Positions 1-11,066 of a stretch of 64,000 nt of DNA are shown piece after piece. The stretch comes from Acanthochromis polyacanthus (Eukaryota > Chordata > Actinopteri > Pomacentridae): the NCBI RefSeq assembly GCF_021347895.1, contig NC_067120.1, forward strand, positions 20,135,361 through 20,199,360, in the 5' to 3' direction. Made by a program: the position numbers and the translations under genes. Below the pieces are notes generated by a model. It ran no database searches. It was not told the origin of the DNA and was given only the letters and a program-made list of their open reading frames with translations. The stretch's first letter is position 1; the number at the start of each line of letters is the position of its first letter.

Positions 1-211
1 TGCAGTGTTTTGGAAAAGAGCATTTTCATCGGAGGATGTTCTGTTTGTGAAAGTGTAACGCTTAAGTCTGACTGAACATGCAGTCCTCCGTCTCTAATGG
101 ACAGACAGTTCATTAGAGGATGTGTGGATGAAAAAGCATCACAGTCTTTTGAATTATAAAACGACACGTGCCACCTTTTATTCATCTTCTGTCCTTTCTG
201 TTTCTTTTCAG

Positions 212-310
212 GCCGTCTCATTTTGTGATTGAGGATCCATGCCAGCCCAGAGAGCAAACAGCAGAAACCTTCCCACTAACAGCAAGCAAACTGACAACAT
301 CAGCAGGCAG
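212..310 (+). other. candidate internal exon, unassigned
   Basis: A pyrimidine-rich tract ending in TTTCTTTTCAG (to 211) is followed by 99 bases and then a good donor, CAG|GTACGA, at 311. One of the three frames is open across it (codons reading PSHFVIEDPCQPREQ and so on) and the other two are closed. I do not recognise the peptide. It could be a non-coding 5' exon of mgat4c, whose relatives have several untranslated leader exons, a coding exon of a gene lying to the left, or chance. No partner exon was identified. Confidence 0.22.
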
Positions 311-1009
311 GTACGAGCTTTGTATTGTTAAGGTTTGTAGCTTGTTACCTCGGACTCTTCTTTGCAGTCACAGATCAGCGTGTGAAGCATTTTCTCACAC
401 TTGTGAGAGTTTCAGTCGAAAGCAAATGGATTTCTCTTTGTTGGTTTATGAAGACGTCATCCAAGAGGCTTCTTCAGTTGTAAGTGATTAATGGAGACTT
501 CCAGATATACCAATATGTTGTCATCCCTAAATCACATGGCTAATGGACCCATTAATGATTACAGATTCAATGCCTGGAGAGGTTGAAATGGTTGTGAAAC
601 TGCCAGGTCAGGGACTCAAGACATTAATGGATGTGAAACTTCAGTACTGCATTATAAGTACTGGATAAGTGTTGTCCTCAAAAAATGGTCCCTTATCTTC
701 TAGAAGTAGTGGACTGCTGAGACAAGATGTTAGGTGGACTGATCTGTCCACACTCTGGACAGAAAAGTCAGATAGTTTGAGAGACAATGAAAGGAAGCAT
801 CTATATTAAGATGGAACAACCATCTTAAAACAGACGAGGGAGTCTAGGACACCACTTCTCAGGTACTTCTAATGCAGTCTTAAGACCTGTTTCCATAAAG
901 TTTCACCATCATCACAACCATTCATACCTCAGTGCATGTAAGTCTTGGCTAAATGGGTTATTACCTTGTGGTTTAGGAGGGACAGTATATATATGGGACT
1001 CCCCATTGG

Positions 1010-1140
1010 TCAGATAGAACAGCCTCTTGGATGAGAGGTGAAACGTTTTCCATAACCAAAAATATAAGCTTAGTTTCCTTCTACTGAAGCTCCTAGGATT
1101 ACCAAGACCAGGAAGACTGACAATCTACACAGACTTTTCT
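1010..1140 (+). repeat. dispersed repeat, copy A (cf. 55640-55794)
   Basis: The last 54 bases (1081-1134) match 55741-55794 at about 45 of 54 positions by eye, in the same orientation. Both copies follow a stretch of the type GATGAGAGGTGAAACG or its degenerate form. This looks like the terminal part of an interspersed element common in fish. Its class is not determinable here; a Penelope-like or LINE 3' end is possible. Confidence 0.5.
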
Positions 1141-1141
1141 C

Positions 1142-3511
1142 ACACTGTTTTCAAATTAGTTTCAGTCGCACATTCTAGTTATTGCCACAAATGCGACTCT
1201 TGTCATCGGAACAGCAGCAGCGTTAGTTATCAGTCTGAGTCATCATTTCATCCAAATGTGACAATTCACAGCTTTAATTGTATGCAGATCTGGAACTGGA
1301 AAGGGAGAGCAGCAGACTTTTATTTTCCTCTTAATCTACAGTGATTCCCCACGGACTGTGCATTGATTGTGACTCTTTTCAAAAGCACTGTGCTCATACA
1401 GTATATCACTTTTTGTTGGCAGTACAGAGAGCGTGTAACCATAACTGTACTGTATGTTGTTCCTATGTTGGAATGTCAACTAGATTCTTAAATTATTTAT
1501 GCGCATTCATACCACAGAATCAACATTTTAAATATCACAGTTATTGTCATTACCAGTAAATCAGAACACCCATATCCAGAAGAATTATTTCTGTCTCAAT
1601 AACAGAAACTTTCACAATTAAAAACTTTTCTGTGGTTTTGACTCCAACATGAGCATTAAAAATTCATGTGAACTGCTGCTGCTGATCCACTGCAGCACGT
1701 CTGCACAACTGGGCTTCTGAAGAGCAATAATCACTTCGATCTATTTCCGTCTATTTTCACTGCAAAACAGGACAATGTTTTGATGTAAACATTATTGATG
1801 GTGACAAGGTGAGTGTCTGTGTTTGATGCAGATGCTGTCGAATGTGTTCAGAGAGCAGAGACTGTTTACAGGTACAGATCTGCAACTTACCACTCTGAAT
1901 CGCAAACAAAATTTCCTCAGGGTGTGATTTTAACTTTTGACCTCCATGGATTTCCTGGAAGGAAGGAATTCAGAAACAGTCGATTCTGCAGTAATACTGA
2001 GGAGATGAATCTCTCTCTCTCTTTTTTTTTGCTGAGAGTTAAATCAGAAGATTGATGTCACAATATGAAGCTACAACCAGCAGCCAAGCATAAGGACCTG
2101 AAACATTTAAAGTTAAATAAATAAAATGAAACTTATTTCTATCTAAAAAAATTTTTTAAATGCTGTTAGATGTCAATATATGTTGTTAAGTTTTCATTTT
2201 TTCTTTAGCTTCATTCGTTTCTTTCTCAACAACATGAAAACACAACATGCAGCTGCTCTCCACTGTGGTCCAGTGGCTACTTATCACAGCTGATCAAACT
2301 AGTTCTCTCAGCAGAAAATCAAACAAAACAGGATATGACAGGCTGGGTATTGTCAGATAATCTGCAATTCATTTGTAATTCAAACCCAAACCAAACAGAT
2401 TCATGTTCTTTGTTTCAAAATCAAAAACTGAAAAAAAATAAATGTAAGCGTCTGACTCATAAAAACAATGAAGTGTGGTTCATTTATGATTTTTGGGTTC
2501 TTTTTCTTTTTCCATATTTTGTTTGGAAACCAAAAATGAAAACCATGTGGGTTTGAATTTAAATATTTAACCAAAAAATGAAATCATGTGATCTATTTGT
2601 TTTTTGTTTCAAACCAAAAAAGAAGGAAAGATCCATCCATCTATCCAATCTATGATAATCTGATAAAACCCAGACCTGTGATCTTCTGGCTTCATATTTC
2701 ACATTGCTGAAATAGAATTTTCTTTTCATTGTGGGATTAGATAAAACACACTGTCAAATAACGACAGACATCTTTTCTTTGATAAAGTCTCGTTCCATGA
2801 GTCCGATAGTAGCATTTCCTCTCAAGGTTGTTGTTTCCATGCTGACGATTAACAGGCAGATTTAGTCCTCATTCAGCGTGTTCCCTACTGATGTGTTGAG
2901 GCATGTTGTTGTGATCAATGCCAAGTCGTTCCTGATGAAGATCACCATAATAAGCACTTGAATCCTCACAGGAAATAACAGCTGCCTGCCTTCCTTTCTT
3001 TTGGCCACCGCTCCCTGTTCATTATTCAGTCACACATGAAGAGCTCAGTCCCAGAATGACCCAGACACAAAATGAGGCACCCATGCTCCAATACATAAGG
3101 CAACCAAGGGTTTAAGACTCTTATTCTCTAACGTATGCATGCAAAGAAAAACACACTGACTTCTTTTGTTCTGCTATTGTCTTCGCTTTGGCTTTAGTGA
3201 GAGCCTCCTCTGCAAAACAACTGTCAAACGGAGTTTAATTGGAGAAGCATGAAGAAGTAAAGGCATCTCAACTTAACCACGTGCTTAAGTGTGAGAGACG
3301 TATTACAAAATAAAACCCCTAAAAGCTCAAATCTTTTAATAATGCCGGATTCTATATTTTCTCTACAGTTAACTAATCCCATGATAAAAACCTAAACCAC
3401 TCATGGACTGAACTGATAAATCTTGTTCCTCTGAGATGCAGAGCTCCACTGTTGTCAAAAACACTATTAAAACCACATCAGCATGGCAGGAAGTGATATG
3501 TTCCTTCATTA

Positions 3512-3512
<1 letters not shown>
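1142..3512. other. no gene seen
   Basis: AT-rich unique-looking sequence. Open frames here are under 81 codons, lack recognisable domains and lie in simple sequence or near stop-rich DNA. No RNA gene or mobile element was recognised. Confidence 0.5.

Positions 3513-3579
<67 letters not shown>
3513..3579. repeat. (CA)n microsatellite
   Basis: About 33 uninterrupted CA units. It forms the left boundary of a repeat element whose other side is also a CA array (3858-3916). Confidence 0.97.
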
Positions 3580-3582
<3 letters not shown>

Positions 3583-3856
3583 TGGTTCTGCTATTTCCGT
3601 GGGGACTTACCATTGACTCCCATTCATATCTAACCCCTAACCCTTACCCTTACCCTAACCTTAACCAACACCAAAACAATGTCAAACCCTAAAGAAACGT
3701 TTTTGCACTTTTACTTTTTTCAGTAACAACAACATGGCCAAGAAAACACTGTTTTCATTTGTGGGGACCCAAATGAGGTCCCCACAAATGACATGTTTTT
3801 TGGTTTTCCTATAGTTGTGGGGACATTTGGGCCCCACAAGTATAGCCAGAACCTGG

Positions 3857-3857
<1 letters not shown>
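3580..3857 (-). mobile_element. CA-bounded repeat element, copy 1
   Basis: The 278 bases between two CA arrays contain a telomere-like tract (TAACCC/TTACCC variants, 3631-3666) and a perfect 14-bp hairpin (3756-3769 with 3777-3790, 7-base loop) built on GTGGGGACC. Read on the minus strand it lines up with 32251-32528: both begin with a CTTGTA/ACTTG-type segment, both carry a hairpin with a GGTCC core followed by AAACAG, and both hold telomere-like repeats. The two copies are therefore one family in opposite orientation. No coding capacity is visible; class unknown. Confidence 0.6.

Positions 3858-3916
<59 letters not shown>
3858..3916. repeat. (CA)n microsatellite
   Basis: About 29 uninterrupted CA units, closing the right side of the element at 3580-3857. 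Confidence 0.97.
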
Positions 3917-3919
<3 letters not shown>

Positions 3920-6900
3920 GGCTGATTCTGGCTGTTCACTTGTTTTAGGAAATTATAATTTTTTAAAGAAATATTATGAGTGAGTTTTTTTTAAATAGAT
4001 TTAATAGATAGGGGTGCACAGGCCTGGGGCTGAGTGCCACGGAAGGTTTGGAAGGTCAGAAAACTACTGGACGATGAGCTACTGCTGGGAGCAATGAGCT
4101 CATTTCTAATGGTTATAGAATAAACAGTTTTTATTCAAAAGTCAAAGATAGCTTGCAAAAAGCTGCACTGCTGCAATCAACTCGTCTCTCCTGTCGTATG
4201 TTAGCGCTGCAGCTACGCTTACTTAATCATATCGGAACTTTTCCATCTATAAAAAGTCCAAAAATAGAAATGGTTGTTAAATTGCTTGTGTTATCGTTAT
4301 AACTTTCTTTCTTTCTACAGTTATGGAAATCTGTGGACACATTTCTACATTTAAAAAGAAAAATTCTGGAGTTGTTCTTAAAGTTGCGGATGTGTTTTCT
4401 GTGTTACTCAGTGAATTTAATAATCATGTCAGCACTAACTCAGGGTTTTAAAATGTCTTTTTTTTTTTTTTTTGTTAGTGGAGTACTATAGATTCAAACA
4501 TTAATGCGTCTTCCTGCCAGTTGCGGATTAGTTTAGTTCATCATTTCCAGCTCAGCTCAGAGTCTTAGTGAACTTTTGCCTTGAAGTGCAGGATGAGGGT
4601 CAAAGGAAAGCATCTTCAACAATACGTCTGTTGTCTCTGGCAGATTAGAGTTTTTCTTTTTTCGTTTCACTTGTGTTTCAAAGGCGTTTGATCTGCCTCC
4701 CTTTAACTTTTGACAACTTAGCAGAGGAAGTCCTACATCAGTCCCACAAGGCTTAATTATCCCTCCAACTGATAACAACCTGGTAAGAGAGGAGGTCGGC
4801 CAGAATGAGAACAGGAACCAAGGGCGGAAAGAGATGGTAGGATTAATGTAGATTGTCTGATATTACCTGGCTTCTGATCAAAAGACTGTGTTGGCAGGCG
4901 GAGCGCATAATCCTCCCAATTTCTCTTGTCAGTGCCAAAAACCTCTGGTACTGTGTAGCTCAATGGACAGAGCAAGACAGCGCTGACCAACCTGCTCCCA
5001 ACAGGACGTCTAATGCTTCTGTAAAAGCAGCCATGAATCACTTTAAGGACTTCGTCAGAATGATACAAGTCAAGGAGGCTCCTAACCTCTGAGGTCTGGA
5101 GCAGGATGACTTTTTCCAATTGTGGAGCTTTATTAACATTAGTATATTTTCTCAGAGCTTTTTGCTGTATTTTAACAACTCCGTCCATTTTAGTTCTATT
5201 ATCTGTGGATGTTTTAGTATGCAGAGACAAAGATTCTCTTTTCTTCATCATTATCTTTTCCTCTTCTGAAGTGCATCTTGGCAGCTATAAGTCTGCTCTA
5301 AGTTCTTAGAACTGGTATTGGGGGTTTTGGCTCAAGGACATTTTAACAATTTGTCTCAAAGGAAAAGACAAAAGTGATGTTTTAAAGAGAGAAGGATTCA
5401 AAAGACACAAGAATGACGGAAGTTTGGATGACTTCCTAGGAGCATTAAGATTTATGTGGCATTTTAATGTCATAATTGAATGTGCTATTTTTAAAAATCC
5501 AAATCACAAAATTAGATTGGTTGATTGATCCTTCACCATTCCCACTTTCTTTTACAGACAAAATTCAGTGAAATTATGCTCCCAGAAATGAAGACTAAAA
5601 CAAACACTTGTTTTGCAGGTGTTCTAAACGGCCCAGTGCTGGTGAATGCAGAGAGGAGCAGACACACAACGGTCAGTGCTTTTCACTCGGTTTTTATTTA
5701 GAGAACACTTGAAACTTGTTAAAGTGAGACTAAAATCACTGTGCTACAGCTTCACTGATAAAAAGAGAAGAGTAGGGCCAATCATAAGGCCTTCAAAACC
5801 CTCAATAAAAATCCTTGTTCTCACAAAAGGGGAGCTCGCTGTGCAATCAGGCACGTCTTTATGTCCTCCACAGCTCTAAAACTACTCGCTAGCAGGTGCG
5901 GTATTGTCAGCCGATGGCACAGATGTGGGCAAGAAGAATCCAATCAATAGAATGATATGAAGTGTGGTTTTCAAACCTCCTCTTTAAAGTTGGAACATAC
6001 AGATATGTGCTTTCAGCTTCACAAAAAGGTGATTTGTTTTGTGTGGAATTAGAATCTGGCTTGAAAAGCAGCAAATGTGTCCTCTAACAGAGATGTCAGA
6101 AAGCTAAGCTGCTTAACAGGCAGAAAAAGCAGCTGTTGGAGTTCATACTTCACAGAGCTAATCTGGTCCTAAAAAGAAACCTACTTATAATGTTGTCATA
6201 ATATCAAACAGCAATCATGTTCAGTTATTATATCATCATAATGGATACTTCTGACATTAGTTTAAGTGTCTATTGTTGGCTGGAATAACCCTAGAAACAT
6301 TCCTCCCGTGTCATCCTCCTCCACACTGAAGGTTAACTTTTAGAGACGATCTCAAATGATGATATATGATGAGATGAGATATTAGAAGAGGTGAGCTGAG
6401 CGTCCATGTCTAATGATTCAAAGATCCGCTTTCACCTCTGTTGGAAAAAGTAATTATGACAAAGTCACGTGTGCCTGGAGGATGGCAACAGGATGAGTAG
6501 AACTTCAAAGAAACACACCCTCCATGATCAGACATCAGGCTGAACTCAGCATCCTTTGTGATGCTGTTGAAACAGGAGTGTAGTGCAAAGCAAGGGAGCA
6601 ATAATTTAGCTGTGTAAACTAATGGGATATTGCTAGGGAAAGGGAAAAGATGTTTTATTTTGATAGAGGAGTTGGGGGGATTGTTCAATAACCTGGGAGC
6701 TTAGTGTGGTGGCTCTGGTCATTGACATCTTGACTGTAAATAACCCCCTAACTCCCAGCTAATCCAAAAACGAGCAAAGAGGTGAGTCAGAGGTGGAGCC
6801 ACGCAAATATCACAAGGTACTTGATTGCCTGTGAAGGCACCAACTCGTCCCTCGAAGCAGTCAGAACTTTAATTGTGCATAACTCTAAGCCTTAATTAGT

Positions 6901-7129
6901 TCTTGAGCAGCTTTTGGGGTGTCGAGAGACGCAAGTGTTTGTGTTATAATGACAGAGGTGCAATCAAAAGGTTCCCATTCAGTTCCTGTTGCGCACAAAC
7001 GGACCGCAGCACAAAGCATGTGCACACAACAGGGAAAAGCAGTAGCTCATGAGTCGTGATTCTGCATGACTTTGCACGTTCAACATCAGGACCGATGATT
7101 ATTCAAAATATAGAAATTAACTCTGCTGA
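3917..7129. other. no gene seen
   Basis: Unique-looking DNA with a T-run near 4459-4474. The longest open frame, 164 codons on the minus strand at 4757-5251, has no recognisable domain and no splice or family support. A tRNA A-box-like string lies near 4957 but no matching B box follows. Confidence 0.45.
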
Positions 7130-7385
7130 AGAGATGGACACCCAGTCCAACATCTAGTGTTGCTGTTCAGCTGGGTTGATATTTGGTGATTGTAATTTTC
7201 ATCAAACCATTCAGCGACCCTTCATGCCCTATAAATGAGGACATTGTCATCCTGGAAGAGACCTCTCCCATCAGGATAGAAATGTCTCATCACGGGACAA
7301 AGGTGATCACTCAGCACTACTTTGTATTGATTTAAAGGTGATTTTTCCCTCTAAAGGGGACAAGTGGAAGTGCCAAGTAACAAAG
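7130..7385 (-). pseudogene. decayed Tc1-like transposase fragment
   Basis: Reading the minus strand from 7260 gives FQDDNVLIYRA, a stop, then RVAEWFDEN. This is the second-aspartate region of Tc1-like transposases, usually QDDNAPxHxxR followed by an EWF/EWP segment. The in-frame stop and lack of any longer frame show it is dead. The flanking sequence to about 7385 reads as further decayed transposon DNA. No inverted repeats were found at its ends. Confidence 0.6.
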
Positions 7386-8944
7386 AGAAACAAAGAGGAG
7401 GGAGGAGAACAAAAATCACCGTCTCTTTGTGATTATTTCTGTTGTTCTGTTCTGAAAAATGTCTTTCAGCCTCTTTGAATGAATCATTAGTCTCTTCAGT
7501 CTGATATTCATCATTACTCAAAGGAGAGGTGGAAGTATAGCTTTTTGTCCTTTTGTTATTCTATCTGTAATCCAAAGCAGCGATGAACCCAAAGGTCATT
7601 TTAAGGTAGACCATGTTCATTTGTCACCGTGGCAACGCACCATCTACCTGCTGGATGTTGTTCTATCAGTGGAGGGCCATTTAAAGTTGAGCATCTCTAC
7701 TCACCGCAGAAATCAATTCCACCTTTATGCCACGATGAGTTCTTCTTTATGTTATCTTTCTTGTTTGTCTTAGTAGTTCCACCAGATTGTCTCGTCTCGG
7801 TGGTCTCTGAGAATACAATAGTAAAATTCTCTGTCATGTTCCCAGCTGGTCCTTCCTGAGAATTACTCCCTTCACACTCGGGAAGGTGTCAAAAAGTGAC
7901 GTTTTGAGGTTACCTCGGAAATCTGTACTTTGATATCTTTGGGCTCAACTCCTGGTTTATTGCACAAACAGGCAGATATGCCACAATCATGTTAGCTCCT
8001 TTGTACAAAAGCTCACATTTCCTTGGGCTGTGTCATTCCATTAGAGCAACGAAACTCGTGTGGATTTGATCGACTCATCAGAGGTTTGTTCAGGTAAACA
8101 ACCATTTACTTGCAGCCACTGCTCACCTCTTATAAACATGGCTGTGCCTCGAGTTTCCAGCAGAACATTGCTCACTAAGTAGTATTGTGATGGAGGGAAA
8201 CATGGCATGAGAGGAAAGTGAAAATGTCAGATGTCAGAATATCACTCTGAACAAAGAGGAGCTTTCTCAGCATCAAATCTAAGCTGAAGGTTTCTAAGAG
8301 GGCAGTGCATGGAGCATGAAAACACAGGAGTTCTGGCAAATTTACAGCTTCCCGCTGTGTTTGGGCGCTGTCAGAAGAAAAGTTAAGGCTACTCTAAAGT
8401 TAGTGCAGTGACTGTTTCAATTGCAGCTCTAGTAATAATGAATTAAAATGACTGAGAATGTCCTTGTACAGTCCCTTCTCTGAACAAGCATTTGCTTTGA
8501 GGGCCATTTGTTTTCCTGCTTTATGTGCAGTCGGTGCGCCTGCAGTGCGAGAGTCTGTGTAGGCACAAATGCTGGGCAGCAGGTGGATGTCTACAGAGGG
8601 GTCTGTACGTACCCTCACACTTGGTTGAATGGTGATATTTACATCAGTGCATGGAGCTTTGAAACGCTTTGTGGGAACTGGATCAGATGTATCTGAAACA
8701 GCATCAGGAAAGATCAAAGGTGAGCACACATCAGAGGATCAATAAGTGCAGCTTTGTTCACGGGAGATACAAACACGGCTACTAAATAAGGAAGGTAAGA
8801 TTCTGATAAACACAAGTCCTGTCAAATGAAAGCTGTCTATTAGAGTTTCAGAGGACGAGTCGTGTCTGTAAGACACTTCCTCAGATAGGAGGAAACAAGG
8901 CCAAACTCTTGGGATGACTTAACAGCATTTCACAGTGAATCATG
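7386..8944. other. no gene seen
   Basis: No recognisable coding, RNA or mobile feature. Short overlapping frames on both strands at 8400-8729 have no domain similarity that I can see. Confidence 0.45.
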
Positions 8945-9215
8945 GAGAATGTCCTATTTACTGATGAAGCGAGATTTGTGTCAGTAATGAAAGGATGTTT
9001 GCAAGAAGCCCAATGAAAAACAATGATTCAAACCTATATTGATCCATGGTGGTGCAAATATACAAGCCTGGGGGTATCACGCTCCATTCTTCAGAGACGT
9101 CTGAAGAATGGAGCGTGGTTTGCGTCTCTCTCTGGTTTGCGTCTTTGTGGATGCTCATTCTTAGTGCAGCAGGACAATGAGCCCAAACACACTCTAAAGC
9201 TTTATAGAATTATTT
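8945..9215 (+). pseudogene. decayed Tc1-like transposase fragment
   Basis: Two short pieces resemble Tc1 transposase in order: LFTDEARF near 8953, the first-aspartate (SDE/TDE) motif, and VQQDNEPKHTLKL near 9165, the second-aspartate motif QQDNxPKHT. Between them the frame is broken, and an 18-bp inverted repeat (9078-9117) interrupts it. This is a remnant, with no complete domain or terminal repeats. Confidence 0.55.
9078..9118. repeat. perfect 17-18 bp hairpin
   Basis: Bases 9078-9094 are the exact reverse complement of 9101-9117. The next inner pair (9095 with 9100) also matches, leaving a GACG loop. It sits inside a dead Tc1-like transposase fragment. Confidence 0.9.
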
Positions 9216-9230
9216 GAAAACCGAGTATTT

Positions 9231-9602
9231 TCAGGATTCCGCAGGACTTTGTGTGGTTAACATCGGGACTACTTTTACATACCAAGCCTTCATACCAGGG
9301 ATCATCTTTGATTGCATGTGTTGAATCAATGGCTCGCTGTCCCTGCTGCTGAGAAGAACCACCACAGCATGGTGCTTCCACCACCGTACTTCACAGTAGG
9401 GAGGGTCATACCAGGTCAGGAGCAGCACTTGATGTTTACTCAGACACAGTGCTCGGATTTCTGACCAAAGAGTGCAGTTTTTGACTCACAAGATCAAAGA
9501 ATATTTTTACTCCTATTTCAGAGTCCTTTAAATGTAACAGACAGTTTGGCTGGATGGCAACTCTACCAAGAGTCTTGGTGGTTTTAAGCTTCTTCCACAG
9601 AA
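9231..9602 (-). pseudogene. decayed Tc1-like transposase fragment
   Basis: On the minus strand, from about 9405, the sequence reads LPTVKYGGGSTMLWWFFSAAGTA. This is the conserved VKHGGGSxMxWGCFSAAGTG block between the first two catalytic aspartates of Tc1 transposases. Upstream on that strand (to about 9602) more degraded similarity includes an LFG-type string. Stops and frameshifts break it. It lies tail-to-tail with the plus-strand fragment at 8945-9215 and is a different copy. Confidence 0.6.
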
Positions 9603-10945
9603 GTACTCCAAATTGTACTTTACGCCACTTGAGAAAAATACTTGCACTGCACTGCTGCTGTTAGAATTTTTAACAGTAATAATTAATAACACTATAATTT
9701 GCGTCAATATCAGGAGGCGTACATTGATGCTGGTGAAAAACCCTGCCACACAGTGATTTATCAGTTCAGCTGCATCAGCAAAAATAAATGTATTAAGATA
9801 AGCAGTTATAATGGCATTAATAATGAGCACAAATCAGTTAACAGCTGACTAATCACTGAGTGTGCCATCAATTTGGAGCCAGAAGGACAATCACATGGAA
9901 GCTTATCAGTCCTCCATTTATATCAGCGACCTGCTGAACTGTGAAGAGCACACGAGTCAAATTCCCAACACGTGGTCTGTGCTGCGCTCATGACAGTGAT
10001 TCAGATCAGGGATTATTTCACTAATTAGTAGGGATATGCTCTTCTTTGACAAAAACTGAAACCCGTCTGTGATTGGATCGGATAAGCGTTTGACATTCAG
10101 AGCTCGCTTTTACCCCTCCTTTTGCAAATCCCAGAGAAGATTTCATCACTGAGCCTCGCCTGCTACTGAGCTCTCACATTCCATTTTATTCTTTTCCATT
10201 TCCACTCTGCTGTAGTACTGTGTTGTGCAGGCATGTCGGCGGTGTTTAGATTTGTGTCATCATCCTCTTGTTTTCCACTGGAATACTGAGCAGTCTCACA
10301 TGAATTTGTTGCTCTTTGTTTTTGATGTAATGCAGTTAGTGCTGTTAGTGGTTTACTAAGTATGAGAGGAAGTGTGATTGGAACACCGTCATCCTTTGAG
10401 CCCCAATCAGTTTATTAGCGTGCTTTGTTCCCGTCACATTTTAACTAATTTTGGGCCAATTTTCCACTGTAATATCAAATCCTGCACCTCTATGTTAACA
10501 GCACAACCATGGTGAGAAGTAGAGTGAAGCAAAAAATGTCTTCAGTGCAGTGTGACAAACTTCTAACATTAAAAGTCATAAAACAGATACAAACGGGAGC
10601 TGAATTTCTTTGATTATTAATTTTCAAGAAAATGGAAAAAAAAAACTGGAATCAACATGTAGAACATCTTCTGAGTGCGCACAGTTATTACCAGTACTGG
10701 TCAAAGATACTTTGATATTTTATTACTTATGTTTTTTGTTTGTTTCCATACTTGTCAACACTAATGTCTTCAGCCTTGCACTAAGGACAAAACCTTTTTG
10801 TATTTTTTACAGACTGTTTCATGCAAATGGTTTATTTTGGGCACAGTTTTAAAAAGGACAAAAACTTTGATCAAATTCAAGTATTTTAAGCAGAGATTTG
10901 CTTAATGGCCCAGGTGGAAAACTGCGTCACAGATGAATAGCTTAA
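9603..10945. other. no gene seen
   Basis: Unique-looking sequence. No frame above about 80 codons shows a recognisable protein, and no repeat family was identified. Confidence 0.45.
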
Positions 10946-11066
10946 GGGCTGTTTAAATTTGAATAGTAGGATTGCAATCATATGACTGTCAGCAGGCAGC
11001 TGACGTGGTGTTCACTTGTTGTCATAGTTACAGTGACGCCGTGCTGCTGTCTCGCAATGATAGAAA
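10946..11066 (-). repeat. dispersed repeat family R, copy 1
   Basis: The reverse complement matches 29430-29530 closely. Shared strings include GTCAGCAGGCAGCTGACG, TTCACTTGTTGTCATAGTTA and CAGTGACGCCGTGC. This copy carries only one end of the longer copy at 29220-29530. No coding capacity; probably a class II or unclassified element. Confidence 0.7.

Noticed and set aside
3369..3939. Open frames made of Cys-Val or His-Thr repeats on both strands
   Set aside because: They are translations of the CA microsatellites and have no coding evidence. The same applies to 32124-32725.
4950..5030. tRNA A-box-like string TAGCTCAATGG suggesting a tRNA gene or SINE head
   Set aside because: No B box at the right distance and no cloverleaf could be drawn.
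4757..5251. 164-codon minus-strand frame, the longest in the first 24 kb
   Set aside because: No recognisable domain, no splice context and overlapping frames on the other strand; this length can occur by chance in 64 kb.
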